From contig JAKLFC010000010.1 in NCBI GenBank assembly GCA_022711405.1, positions 1 to 64,000 of the forward strand: a DNA stretch of 64,000 nt, written 5' to 3'. Under the pieces are notes generated by a model that did not search any database, was not told where the DNA came from, and saw nothing but the letters and a program-made list of their open reading frames with translations. A program made the translations under genes and the position numbers. Position 1 is the stretch's first letter, and every line of letters starts with the position of its first letter. This document shows, piece by piece, positions 1-7,681 of this stretch. This DNA is from Bacteroidota bacterium. Its GTDB lineage: Bacteria > Bacteroidota > Bacteroidia > Bacteroidales > JAGONC01.

Positions 1-117
1 ATGGCAATGAAGAAGAAGAAAATTATTTTTGCCTTCTTTAAAAATATCCGGAAATTATTTTCTGCCGTTCAGGAAGACTTAACTTTTAATTGGAATCTCG
101 GAAAAGTGAATTGTTAA
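1..117 (+). CDS. Short open frame at left edge, unrecognised
   Basis: A 38-codon frame is open from base 1 and ends in TAA. It could be a tiny gene or the 3' end of a gene that starts outside the window. The predicted peptide is basic at its N-terminus and resembles nothing I know. No promoter or coding context can be judged. Bases 118-260 hold no frame or hairpin I can support. Confidence 0.15.
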   Translation: MAMKKKKIIFAFFKNIRKLFSAVQEDLTFNWNLGKVNC

Positions 118-260
118 GGATTAACTATTATAAGAAAATATCCAAAGCCACTTCACCAATTGTTGGGATGCAGTTTTTCCAGGTGGAGGGTTATATCCTT
201 TCCGCCATTCGTCTTTACATTCTCGGGGAAGTACCGTTCGTTCAGAAGTAGAAATCTGAT

Positions 261-863
261 TCAGAAGGAATAAAATACAAATCCGAAATTAAATCCCAGG
301 TTCGACTGGGCATCAATATCCCCGGATTTGGCTGCCCAGTTGTACCGGGTGTTGAAGGTAAAACCAGCCGCATCGGAGAACCAGTAAATAAATCCAACCT
401 CAGGATAGAGGGCAAAGTGCCACTGGTGGTCTTCAAGGGTGTATAATCCGAAATCGGTCCTCTTGTTGATAATAAACGTCCCGAGACCAGCACCCAGGAA
501 AGCTTCAAAATCTGAGTCAGAGTTAAGGTAATACTTTACCACACCCATTAAAGGGTATACATTTGTATAGCGCCACATTCTGCCGGATAACGTGAGTGTG
601 GATCCGTCAATGTTATAATACGTGTCGTAGTCGTATTCCTTGTAGAAGCCGTTCCAGGAAAATTCGAGACCGAGCGAAACATTGTCGTTCAGCCAGGCTC
701 CGGCTTCAATCCCAAAGCCACGCGGGCTGGTCTTATCAATAAAATCTTTCGTGTTGCCAAGAGGGAGAGCTACATTGTACGTTGTGGTCACATATCCCTG
801 ACCAAGGGTGATGATACCTGAAAAAAGTGCCAGGCTCAGAACAAGATATCTTAAGTTTTTCAT
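261..863 (-). CDS. Outer-membrane beta-barrel protein
   Basis: About 200 residues. The start is taken at the ATG whose product opens MKNLRYLVLSL, because this gives a normal signal peptide (basic N-terminus, hydrophobic run, cleavage near residue 20); upstream codons in the frame give an unlikely hydrophilic leader. The mature part alternates polar and aromatic residues, has several Y/W/F-rich strands and ends in Phe (YSF), the usual signature of a small Bacteroidota barrel inserted by BAM. Function is unknown; such proteins are usually grouped as OmpW/porin-family barrels. It is followed on the same strand by nothing recognisable and lies downstream of a DUF4136 lipoprotein gene, so the two may share a transcript (46 bp gap). 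Confidence 0.7.
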   Translation of the reverse strand: MKNLRYLVLSLALFSGIITLGQGYVTTTYNVALPLGNTKDFIDKTSPRGFGIEAGAWLNDNVSLGLEFSWNGFYKEYDYDTYYNIDGSTLTLSGRMWRYTNVYPLMGVVKYYLNSDSDFEAFLGAGLGTFIINKRTDFGLYTLEDHQWHFALYPEVGFIYWFSDAAGFTFNTRYNWAAKSGDIDAQSNLGFNFGFVFYSF

Positions 864-909
864 AGGAGGTCGATAATATATGTTTCGGTGAAAAAGAATA
901 CTTGCCGGA

Positions 910-1581
910 TTATAAATAGTCAGACTGTTTAAAGACCTGATCGATGCCACGTTTTACCCTTTCATTGATATTGGTCTGGCCACCCTCGGCCAGTCCGTTG
1001 ATGGCTCCGATCCAAACAACGGGTATCTTTTCATTTTCAATGTCCACATTGTTGGGATCCATCATCTGTATCAGCACGGTACCTGTTGTATAACTGTAAA
1101 CAACGGTTCCACCCCAGGGATAATAGGGATAATACCCACCGCCCCAGTAGGGAGGCCAGTAGGGATAGTAGCCCCAGTAATAGTACCAGTAATCATAATA
1201 ATACCCGACATAGGTGGATGAAAAAGCAGTCAGGGTTACATAAACATCAGGGTATCCATCGATTGTGTCATATTTACGTTCATAACCAAGCAGTTCGAAT
1301 TGCTCTGCAACCTCATCAAGGATGAGTTCCTGCATTTGTTTGTCGACCGGCTCGGCGTCTTCGGAATTGTCTGGATCATATACTGGCATGACGGTATCGG
1401 GCATGATGTAGGTGTTTACCTTTGTAAAATCGAAGGTTGCATCATACTTTGTGGCGACAAGATCCATGTCCTCAACGTATTCAGGTCCTCCGGGATAACA
1501 GGACGATAATACAAGGGGTAGGCTGAGGATCCACAGCAATCCCCATTTTCCTGACTTTTTTCTCAGAACCATGGTTTTCAT
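910..1581 (-). CDS. DUF4136-family lipoprotein
   Basis: About 223 residues from the ATG that begins MKTMVLRKK; longer in-frame starts would place the lipobox too far inside. The N-terminus is basic and hydrophobic and ends in L-S-S-C, a signal peptidase II lipobox. DUF4136 features follow: a D-x-x-A-T-x-D-F-T-K segment (the usual 'fF..YkTY' region), then a conserved D-V-Y-V-T-L stretch. The centre is a striking run of Tyr, Trp, Gly and Pro (about residues 125-160), common in this family as a low-complexity insert. The protein probably sits on the periplasmic face of a membrane; its role is unknown. A Bacteroidetes-type promoter lies 52 bp upstream. A second family member, broken, is at 25503. 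Confidence 0.75.
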   Translation of the reverse strand: MKTMVLRKKSGKWGLLWILSLPLVLSSCYPGGPEYVEDMDLVATKYDATFDFTKVNTYIMPDTVMPVYDPDNSEDAEPVDKQMQELILDEVAEQFELLGYERKYDTIDGYPDVYVTLTAFSSTYVGYYYDYWYYYWGYYPYWPPYWGGGYYPYYPWGGTVVYSYTTGTVLIQMMDPNNVDIENEKIPVVWIGAINGLAEGGQTNINERVKRGIDQVFKQSDYL

Positions 1582-1632
1582 ATTTGATAGAAATTTTTTG
1601 TATTTTAAGTAACTTAAGGCATTTAAACCGGG

Positions 1633-1664
1633 CAAAAATACAACATATATCCTATTTATATCAA
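1633..1664 (-). promoter_or_regulatory. Promoter for the DUF4136 lipoprotein gene
   Basis: On the minus strand TTG (1662-1664) and TATTTTTG (1633-1640) are separated by 21 bp, matching the Bacteroidetes -33/-7 consensus. The -7 box is about 50 bp before the ATG at 1581. It is back to back with the promoter of the divergent barrel gene. Confidence 0.55.
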
Positions 1665-1695
1665 TAAAAAGAATTCCATAATTTCCAAATAGTTT

Positions 1696-1703
1696 TACAT
1701 TTG
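1696..1703 (+). promoter_or_regulatory. -7 box for the barrel gene at 1731
   Basis: TACATTTG fits TAnnTTTG and ends 27 bp before the ATG. No good -33 TTG is seen at the right distance. Confidence 0.45.
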
Positions 1704-1730
1704 TGCCATCCAAATAAATAAGTCAAACCT

Positions 1731-2375
1731 ATGAAAAATCTAAGAATAATAACTATCCTGACCTTACTGATCCTGGCTTGCTGCACAGAAATATATGCAC
1801 AGGGAAGACCGGTTCAGCTGTATGCCGTTGCCGGTTACCAGTTTGGCGGCCGTTTGGAATTCTACGAAGGAAATTTCAAGATCGAGGACCACGGGAACTG
1901 GGGACTCGGGCTGGATATTGAAACGCAACCGGGTATGAAGGCTGGATTTTCATACAGCAGGATGAACACCAAAGGTCATTTTGACTCCTATTATCCTGTA
2001 ACTTATCCTGAATCAGATTATGACCTGACCGTCGACTATTTTCAGTTGAACGTTACAAGAGGCGGTAGTAAAGATAATATAGAAGGATATGGACTTTTCT
2101 CCCTGGGTGCCACCTGGTTCAATATGCTGGAGGAAGATGTTGAGGACGGTTGGATGTTCTCCGTGGCTCTGGGTGCGGGCATCAATTATTTCTTCACGGA
2201 TCGCGTAGGCATAAAAGCCCAGGGCAGGCTGCTCATGCCGATGTATTTCGCCGGGATGGGCATGTTTGTCGGCATCGGGACCGGCGGGGCCACAACGGGT
2301 GTCAGCGCCAATGCCTGGGCTCCGATCATACAGGGAGACTTCAGCGGAGGGCTCGTTTTCAAGATCAAAGAATAA
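1731..2375 (+). CDS. Outer-membrane beta-barrel protein
   Basis: 214 residues with a clear signal peptide (hydrophobic run to about residue 22, cleavage after I-Y-A) followed by repeated amphipathic strands separated by Gly-rich turns, for example G-L-G-L-D-I and A-L-G-A-G-I-N-Y-F. This is the pattern of an 8-10 stranded porin-like barrel. The last residues are charged rather than aromatic, which is atypical for BAM substrates, so insertion may use an internal signal. The gene is monocistronic, divergent from the DUF4136 gene and convergent with the decayed SnoaL-like gene. The substrate or role cannot be inferred from sequence. Confidence 0.7.
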   Translation: MKNLRIITILTLLILACCTEIYAQGRPVQLYAVAGYQFGGRLEFYEGNFKIEDHGNWGLGLDIETQPGMKAGFSYSRMNTKGHFDSYYPVTYPESDYDLTVDYFQLNVTRGGSKDNIEGYGLFSLGATWFNMLEEDVEDGWMFSVALGAGINYFFTDRVGIKAQGRLLMPMYFAGMGMFVGIGTGGATTGVSANAWAPIIQGDFSGGLVFKIKE

Positions 2376-2384
2376 GACATCTTC

Positions 2385-2768
2385 TCATTCGGACTGTATC
2401 CATCGATAACCTAATTGCAGGAGTGCATCGGCTTCGTTATAATATGTAATACTCTTTGCGATCTTCCCGTTTTCGATGAGGTAATTTGTATTGGCCCAGA
2501 TGGTGACCGATCCCCTGTCATTTTTGCAGACAATACGCAGTTCGGCCCAGTTTGCCACCCATTCTCCTTTATTATCGCCCTCGGGGATGGTCACTGCAGC
2601 GAATTTTGAGCGAGTCTATTCAATCTTTTCATACAGGTTGGCAAACATACGAATTCCAGTTTTCAACCGCTTCCTCTTTTCTGATGGAATCTCCATAGGA
2701 GGACCCCATACCAGGGTAGTCATCATTAAAAGCCCGGAAAATGCTTTCATTAAATGTTCTGTTTGCAT
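2385..2768 (-). pseudogene. SnoaL/NTF2-like protein, broken by frameshift and amber codon
   Basis: The 3' 69 codons (from 2594) encode a typical SnoaL-like C-terminus with W-V-A-N-W-A-E-L and I-E-N-G-K-I segments. In the same frame TAG at 2616-2618 stands where relatives have Tyr (…Y-E-K-I-E-[Y]-T-R-S-K…). Further upstream the family sequence continues in another frame (F-N-D-D-Y-P-G-M-G, then G-D-S-I-R-K-E-E-A-V-E-N-W), joining the downstream frame by a one-base shift near 2640-2647. No start codon is visible for that upstream frame. With two lesions and a missing N-terminus the gene cannot make the normal protein. Members of this fold are small cone-shaped barrels acting as isomerases, hydrolases or binding proteins. 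Confidence 0.75.
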
Positions 2769-2953
2769 TTTAAATTATTTATTAACTGAAGTTTCCAGTC
2801 GATGTCTGCATCAATGAAAAGGCTGTCCAGATCTTCGTTGCCAACAGAATACGGTGTGATCCCTCTGGCACCCATGGTGGATTTTACAATGACCCCGGTA
2901 GGGATGAACAGTTTGGGCTTGATCTTAAAATGGAATTTGCTATTTATGATGAA
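2750..2953 (-). pseudogene. Possible gene remnant after the sulfatase gene
   Basis: A 67-codon open stretch follows the sulfatase stop codon and overlaps the decayed SnoaL-like gene by a few bases. Its translation looks protein-like (G-I-T-P-Y-S-V-G-N-E-D-L-D-S-L-F) with an internal ATG at 2873-2875, but I do not recognise a family. It may be the tail of a lost gene or a short gene starting at that ATG. Confidence 0.25.
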
Positions 2954-5323
2954 CTATTTTTTCTGCTCAATGGTCACTTTATCTATCTTTCCATTGAATT
3001 TGGATGAGGTTCCATAATCTGCCACCCAGGTGCCATCATCCACTCCTACGTCAGCCAGGTCATCTACTGAGAAAATGCCTGCCTGTATGCGTTCAATTCT
3101 TTTTTCGGATACCTTGTTACCATCAACGGTAATCGTTCCGACACCCCCCTTCGCAGGACCTCCCCCGTCATAGTTGAAATCATACACGATCTGGTATTTG
3201 CCGGGTTTCAGTGGTTGGGAAGCCATCACATCCGTTGACTCCATGCCGAGATAATTGTATGTAAATGCAGGTTTGCCATTTTTCATATACAGGGAGAAAC
3301 CACCAAATCGGCCACCCTGGCATACAATCACGCCGTTTCCGTTGGCTTTCACTTCCACATCTGCCGTTATCGTGTAAGCCATATTTTTCAGGTCAATGAA
3401 AATATCGACGCCCATTCCTTTCATCCCTTCAAAGTAGGAAACGGTAGTCCGGTCTCCCAGGAGCACGGGTCTGCCAGCCAGTACGGCATCTGTTCGTTCC
3501 ACCACCCGGTCATCGATGGGCAGTACATGATATTTTTCAGCCTCTGCCATGAACTGATCCTGCATTGTCTTCAGTTTATCCGGGTGCTGGGCAGCCAGGT
3601 CGTTGGCCAGGCTGAAATCTTCCTGCGTATTATATAATTCCCACGTATCTTCCTGCAGAGATGCTAAAGGCAGACCCCAGGGAAGACGATGTATGGTCCT
3701 TGCATACCAGCCATCCTGGTAAACTCCGCGGTTACCAAACATTTCGAAGTATTGCACCGTATGTTTCTCCGGCGCACCGGCATCATTAAATGTATAGGCG
3801 AGGCTTTTGCCTTCAATGGGATCCTGTTCAATGCCATTCACCATTCCTGGTGCAGGAATCCCGGTGATTTCATAAATGGTAGGTGCAATATCAATCACAT
3901 GGCCAAACTGTGTCCGGATTTCACCTTTTGCTTTAATGCCATCAGGCCAGTGAATGACCATGCCGTTCCTTGTACCTCCAAAATCGGAAGCAACCTGCTT
4001 GGTATAGGAAAAAGGTGCGTCGAGCGCCACTGCCCAGCCGGCTGAAAAGTGCGGATAGGTGCTTGGAGATCCCCATTCATCATAATGTTTCAGCATATCC
4101 GGAACAGTTTCACGTACACCGCTGAAGTACGTCATCTCCTGATACATGCCATTCATCTGTCCTTCTGCGCTTGCACCGTTATCTCCGGCAATAAATATGA
4201 TGATCGTGTTGTCCAGTTCACCCAGATCTTCAATGGCCGCAACGAGTCTTCCGATTTCGTAATCCGTCTGTTCGGCAAATCCGGCATATACTTCCATCTG
4301 GCGGGTGAATAATTTTTTCTCATCAGCAGAGAGTGTTTCCCAGTCTTTGATATCAGCTGGCTTGGGGGCCAGTTGCGTATTCCGGGGAACAATTCCCAGT
4401 TTTTTCTGCCGTTCCAGAGTCTCTTCACGGAGCTTGTCCCAGCCCTGGTCAAATTTTCCTTTATATTTTTCGATCCATTCCGGCGCAACATGATGGGGAG
4501 CATGTGTTGCCCCGGGGGCATAATAGATAAAGAAGGGTTTATCGGGCTGCAGGGCTTGTTGTGCTTCCACCCAATCAATGGCCTGATTGGTCATGTCGGT
4601 TGTGAAGTGATAATTGGGGTCATCGGGTGTTTCAACGAGGGTAACGCCATCATAGATCAGCGGCGCCCACTCATTGGTTTCACCTCCCAGAAAGCCATAA
4701 AATTTCTCAAATCCTGATCGGGTTGGCCAACGATCCTGAGGTCCATTGTTGGAAAGTTCCCATGGCGGAACCTCATGGCACTTTCCAAACTGGGCGGTGT
4801 TGTATCCATTCTGCCTCAGCACTTCAGCCATTGGTGTAATGGTCTGTGGCCGCACGCCGGTATACCCGGGAAACGTAGTTGCTGCTTCGGTAATAACACC
4901 CATATTGTTTGAGTGATGGTTATAACCGGTGAGTAACGCCATACGGGTTGGGGCACTCAGTGCCGTTGTGTGGAAGCGTGTATACCTCAGACCGTAGTTA
5001 GCAAGCCGGTCAAGTGTTGGCATAGGAATGGGCCCTCCAAATGCTTCGGAAACTCCAAATCCCATGTCATCAATCAGTACAACCACTACATTGGGAGCGC
5101 CCGCCGGGGCTTTCACCTCGAAACGCGGAGGCGCAGTTGCATTGCGTACGTCAAGTTCTTTAAATGTTGGACGTACAGGCTCCCTGATTGGAAGCACCGT
5201 ACGGTCAGGTTCACCTCCCGCTGCCGGTGTGGTGGCCACGGGCTCAGTCGCGGGTTTTTGAGTGCAGGAAAGCAGTGCACCTGAAAGATTAGCCAGGATA
5301 AAAACAGATTTCGTGATTTTCAT
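2954..5323 (-). CDS. Serine-type sulfatase lipoprotein
   Basis: 789 residues. The signal peptide ends in an L-L-S-C lipobox (Cys20), so it is probably lipid-anchored. Alkaline-phosphatase-fold sulfatase domain: the metal-binding pair Asp85-Asp86 (V-V-L-I-D-D-M-G), the catalytic signature S-A-P-T-R at 123-127 followed by M-A-L-L-T-G, and G-D-N-G near 390. The formylglycine precursor is Ser rather than the commoner Cys, so maturation should need an anaerobic radical-SAM enzyme (AtsB/anSME); none is encoded here. The last ~150 residues form a beta-rich C-terminal domain. It probably removes sulfate esters from polysaccharides or small aryl sulfates; the substrate cannot be told. It is larger than the ~500-residue classical sulfatases but normal for this Bacteroidota subgroup. 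Confidence 0.85.
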   Translation of the reverse strand: MKITKSVFILANLSGALLSCTQKPATEPVATTPAAGGEPDRTVLPIREPVRPTFKELDVRNATAPPRFEVKAPAGAPNVVVVLIDDMGFGVSEAFGGPIPMPTLDRLANYGLRYTRFHTTALSAPTRMALLTGYNHHSNNMGVITEAATTFPGYTGVRPQTITPMAEVLRQNGYNTAQFGKCHEVPPWELSNNGPQDRWPTRSGFEKFYGFLGGETNEWAPLIYDGVTLVETPDDPNYHFTTDMTNQAIDWVEAQQALQPDKPFFIYYAPGATHAPHHVAPEWIEKYKGKFDQGWDKLREETLERQKKLGIVPRNTQLAPKPADIKDWETLSADEKKLFTRQMEVYAGFAEQTDYEIGRLVAAIEDLGELDNTIIIFIAGDNGASAEGQMNGMYQEMTYFSGVRETVPDMLKHYDEWGSPSTYPHFSAGWAVALDAPFSYTKQVASDFGGTRNGMVIHWPDGIKAKGEIRTQFGHVIDIAPTIYEITGIPAPGMVNGIEQDPIEGKSLAYTFNDAGAPEKHTVQYFEMFGNRGVYQDGWYARTIHRLPWGLPLASLQEDTWELYNTQEDFSLANDLAAQHPDKLKTMQDQFMAEAEKYHVLPIDDRVVERTDAVLAGRPVLLGDRTTVSYFEGMKGMGVDIFIDLKNMAYTITADVEVKANGNGVIVCQGGRFGGFSLYMKNGKPAFTYNYLGMESTDVMASQPLKPGKYQIVYDFNYDGGGPAKGGVGTITVDGNKVSEKRIERIQAGIFSVDDLADVGVDDGTWVADYGTSSKFNGKIDKVTIEQKK

Positions 5324-5397
5324 CGGTTCGAATAATTATGAAAAGTAAAAGTATATCATTTGAAATCTATAGACTATACCTATCATTAAGTATTTTA

Positions 5398-5405
5398 TAA
5401 CTTTG
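5398..5405 (+). promoter_or_regulatory. -7 box for the TonB receptor operon
   Basis: TAACTTTG fits TAnnTTTG and lies 20 bp before the chosen ATG at 5426. This spacing is why the ATG is preferred over the GTG at 5417. Confidence 0.5.
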
Positions 5406-5425
5406 CCGTAAGAGCTGTGTTGTAC

Positions 5426-7681
5426 ATGAGAACCCCGACATCCTTTTTTCTTGTTGTCCTTTTATGCTTTTATTGCACTTTTTCATCCGCCCAGGTGGAA
5501 CAGGACAGCCTGTTCCGTCTGAATGCAGAAGATCTCCGGGAAGACAGCATAAGTAGTAGAACAAAAGTGGTTTCCGCCAGCCGGTCCGAGAAATTGGTCA
5601 GTGAGCTGCCCGTCACTGTTTATGTCATTGACGGTGAAGAAATACGACTCAACGGATATTCAACCCTTGCCGATGTGCTCCGGTCCATTCCCGGGATCAA
5701 GGTATCCCAGCCGGGCAGTGCCATCGAAGGAGAAATGTTCGTTATCAGGGGATTATTCGGGAATTATTATACCAAAATCCTGCTTGACAATATTCCGGTC
5801 CAGCCCACGGTGGTCAGCGGAATGCCGGTGGCGGAACAGCTCCCGGTGCGGCAGGCCGAGCGCATTGAAGTCATCATCGGACCCGCCTCTTCCATTTACG
5901 GAGCGGATGCCATGACCGGGGTGATCAACATTGTGACACGATCATCCGAACGTCCTGTTCATGCAGAAGCAGGGATCAGCCTGGGAAGTCCGCGCTACTA
6001 TTCGCTCAACGCGCTTATCAGCGGTAAGGCGGGAAAGGCAGGGAATACGATGAAATATTCATTTTACGGGAATGCTGCCCGCCAGGGGGATATGAATGTA
6101 AAATATGATCTGCCTGGCCTGTACAATCCGGCGGTCTATGACTCGACGTATCAGTATCTTCAGGAACCGCGTTACCAGGGAGATTCGACCCACCCCGTAC
6201 TGAACGACCTGCCCCAGGAGAGCAACCTGCTCGGGATCAGGGTGGACTACAGGGGAATAAATGCCGGATTTGACATCATGCAGAGGAAGACACATTCCTC
6301 CATCGGCCAGAATACCGCCAAATATTCCTATGCAGATCCATCCGCATTCTGGGGCGAAACCATTTACCGGGCATTTCTGCAATATGTTCATTCGTGGGCA
6401 AAGATCTCTTCCGCCACCCAGCTATCCTACCTGCGTTACCGGCTCGATAACCAGTCGTCCTTTACGATGACATCTGATCAAAGCCTGTCGGGCAAAGCCT
6501 TTAAATATGCAGGCTCCGACGACCTGTCGCTGGACCAGCAGGTGACATGGCAGCCCGTTCCAACGCTGGAACTGACCGGCGGCATCTCTTTCCAGTACTC
6601 GGGTAACCTGCCCAAGACCAATGATCTCGCAGAACCCTTTGATACGAAAGATTACCCTGCCTTTTCACAAAAAAAGATTAGCCACCAGGGACCCCTGGGA
6701 GACTTCGGATTTCATCCCCTTGTATTTTCCAACACCGGCGCCTACCTGCAGGTGTTTTACAAGACCGGAAAACTGACGGCGCTGGTGAGCGATCGTTACG
6801 ATTATCATTCCCTTTACGGTGGAAGCAACAACCCAAGGATCTCTTTTTTATATGCGATCAACGGGAATATGTCGGTGAGGATACTCTACGGCCAGGGTCT
6901 CCGGGCACCATCCACCTGCTATACCTACAATTCTCTTGCTTTTCCAAAGGATAGCGGTTATTATTACCAGATCGTGCCCAATCCGGATCTGAAGCCGGAA
7001 AAGCTGCATACTGCAGAGATCGGATACCGGTTTGCAGCGAACTCCGGTCTGACACTGGACCTGGTAGCCTACTACCAGCAGCTCCGTGACTATATTTCGT
7101 TGTCGCTGGTATTGCTGGACCCCGGTGAGTACCCTGATGCCGTCAATCCTTCAGGCCTTGCCACATCCTATAAGAACGATGAAAATTCGGAATTCCGGCT
7201 GGCCGGACTGCAGGCCGATTTATCGGTACAAAAGATCATTCCCTCTGTTGATCTGTCGTTTGACCTCTCCTTGAGTGCATCCAAAGGGAAAGAGATCCTG
7301 CCAGGCAACCTGGGAACACTGGATGATGTGAGGATGTATCCCCGGTACATGTCACAACTGGACATATCGCTCAAACCTGTCAAACGGATTTACCTGATCA
7401 TTCACAATACATATTGCAGTAAAAGCGCAAAACGGTTCTTCCCCCTCGAGCCTGAGGTCATGGAGCAACTGGGTCTGCCTGTGTATGTGGAGGGTTATTA
7501 TGTACTGGGCGCCACGGTCCGGATCAGCATTACACGTCAGCTGCAGGCTTACCTGGATGCGGATAACCTGCTGGGAGCCGAATATGGCGGTACAGATGCT
7601 TACGGGTACCCCTCCGATCTGATCTATAATCCTCAGTATGGAACGAATGTCAGGTTTGGACTGAATTTTAAGCTGGATTGA
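5426..7681 (+). CDS. TonB-dependent outer-membrane receptor
   Basis: 751 residues. A signal peptide (MRTPTSFFLVVLL…) is followed by an N-terminal plug at about 45-165: T-V-Y-V-I-D-G-E-E-I, then L-A-D-V-L-R-S-I-P-G-I-K-V, I-R-G-L-F-G-N, and the characteristic G-P-A-S-S-I-Y-G-A-D-A-M-T-G-V-I-N-I-V-T plug end. A ~580-residue barrel follows with the late motif L-R-A-P-S and a C-terminus ending in aromatic/hydrophobic strand residues. There is no carboxypeptidase-like N-terminal extension and no SusD partner, so it belongs with the siderophore/cobalamin/small-ligand type rather than SusC. Its stop overlaps the ATG of a TPR adenylate cyclase (TGATG), implying co-translation. Confidence 0.9.
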   Translation: MRTPTSFFLVVLLCFYCTFSSAQVEQDSLFRLNAEDLREDSISSRTKVVSASRSEKLVSELPVTVYVIDGEEIRLNGYSTLADVLRSIPGIKVSQPGSAIEGEMFVIRGLFGNYYTKILLDNIPVQPTVVSGMPVAEQLPVRQAERIEVIIGPASSIYGADAMTGVINIVTRSSERPVHAEAGISLGSPRYYSLNALISGKAGKAGNTMKYSFYGNAARQGDMNVKYDLPGLYNPAVYDSTYQYLQEPRYQGDSTHPVLNDLPQESNLLGIRVDYRGINAGFDIMQRKTHSSIGQNTAKYSYADPSAFWGETIYRAFLQYVHSWAKISSATQLSYLRYRLDNQSSFTMTSDQSLSGKAFKYAGSDDLSLDQQVTWQPVPTLELTGGISFQYSGNLPKTNDLAEPFDTKDYPAFSQKKISHQGPLGDFGFHPLVFSNTGAYLQVFYKTGKLTALVSDRYDYHSLYGGSNNPRISFLYAINGNMSVRILYGQGLRAPSTCYTYNSLAFPKDSGYYYQIVPNPDLKPEKLHTAEIGYRFAANSGLTLDLVAYYQQLRDYISLSLVLLDPGEYPDAVNPSGLATSYKNDENSEFRLAGLQADLSVQKIIPSVDLSFDLSLSASKGKEILPGNLGTLDDVRMYPRYMSQLDISLKPVKRIYLIIHNTYCSKSAKRFFPLEPEVMEQLGLPVYVEGYYVLGATVRISITRQLQAYLDADNLLGAEYGGTDAYGYPSDLIYNPQYGTNVRFGLNFKLD

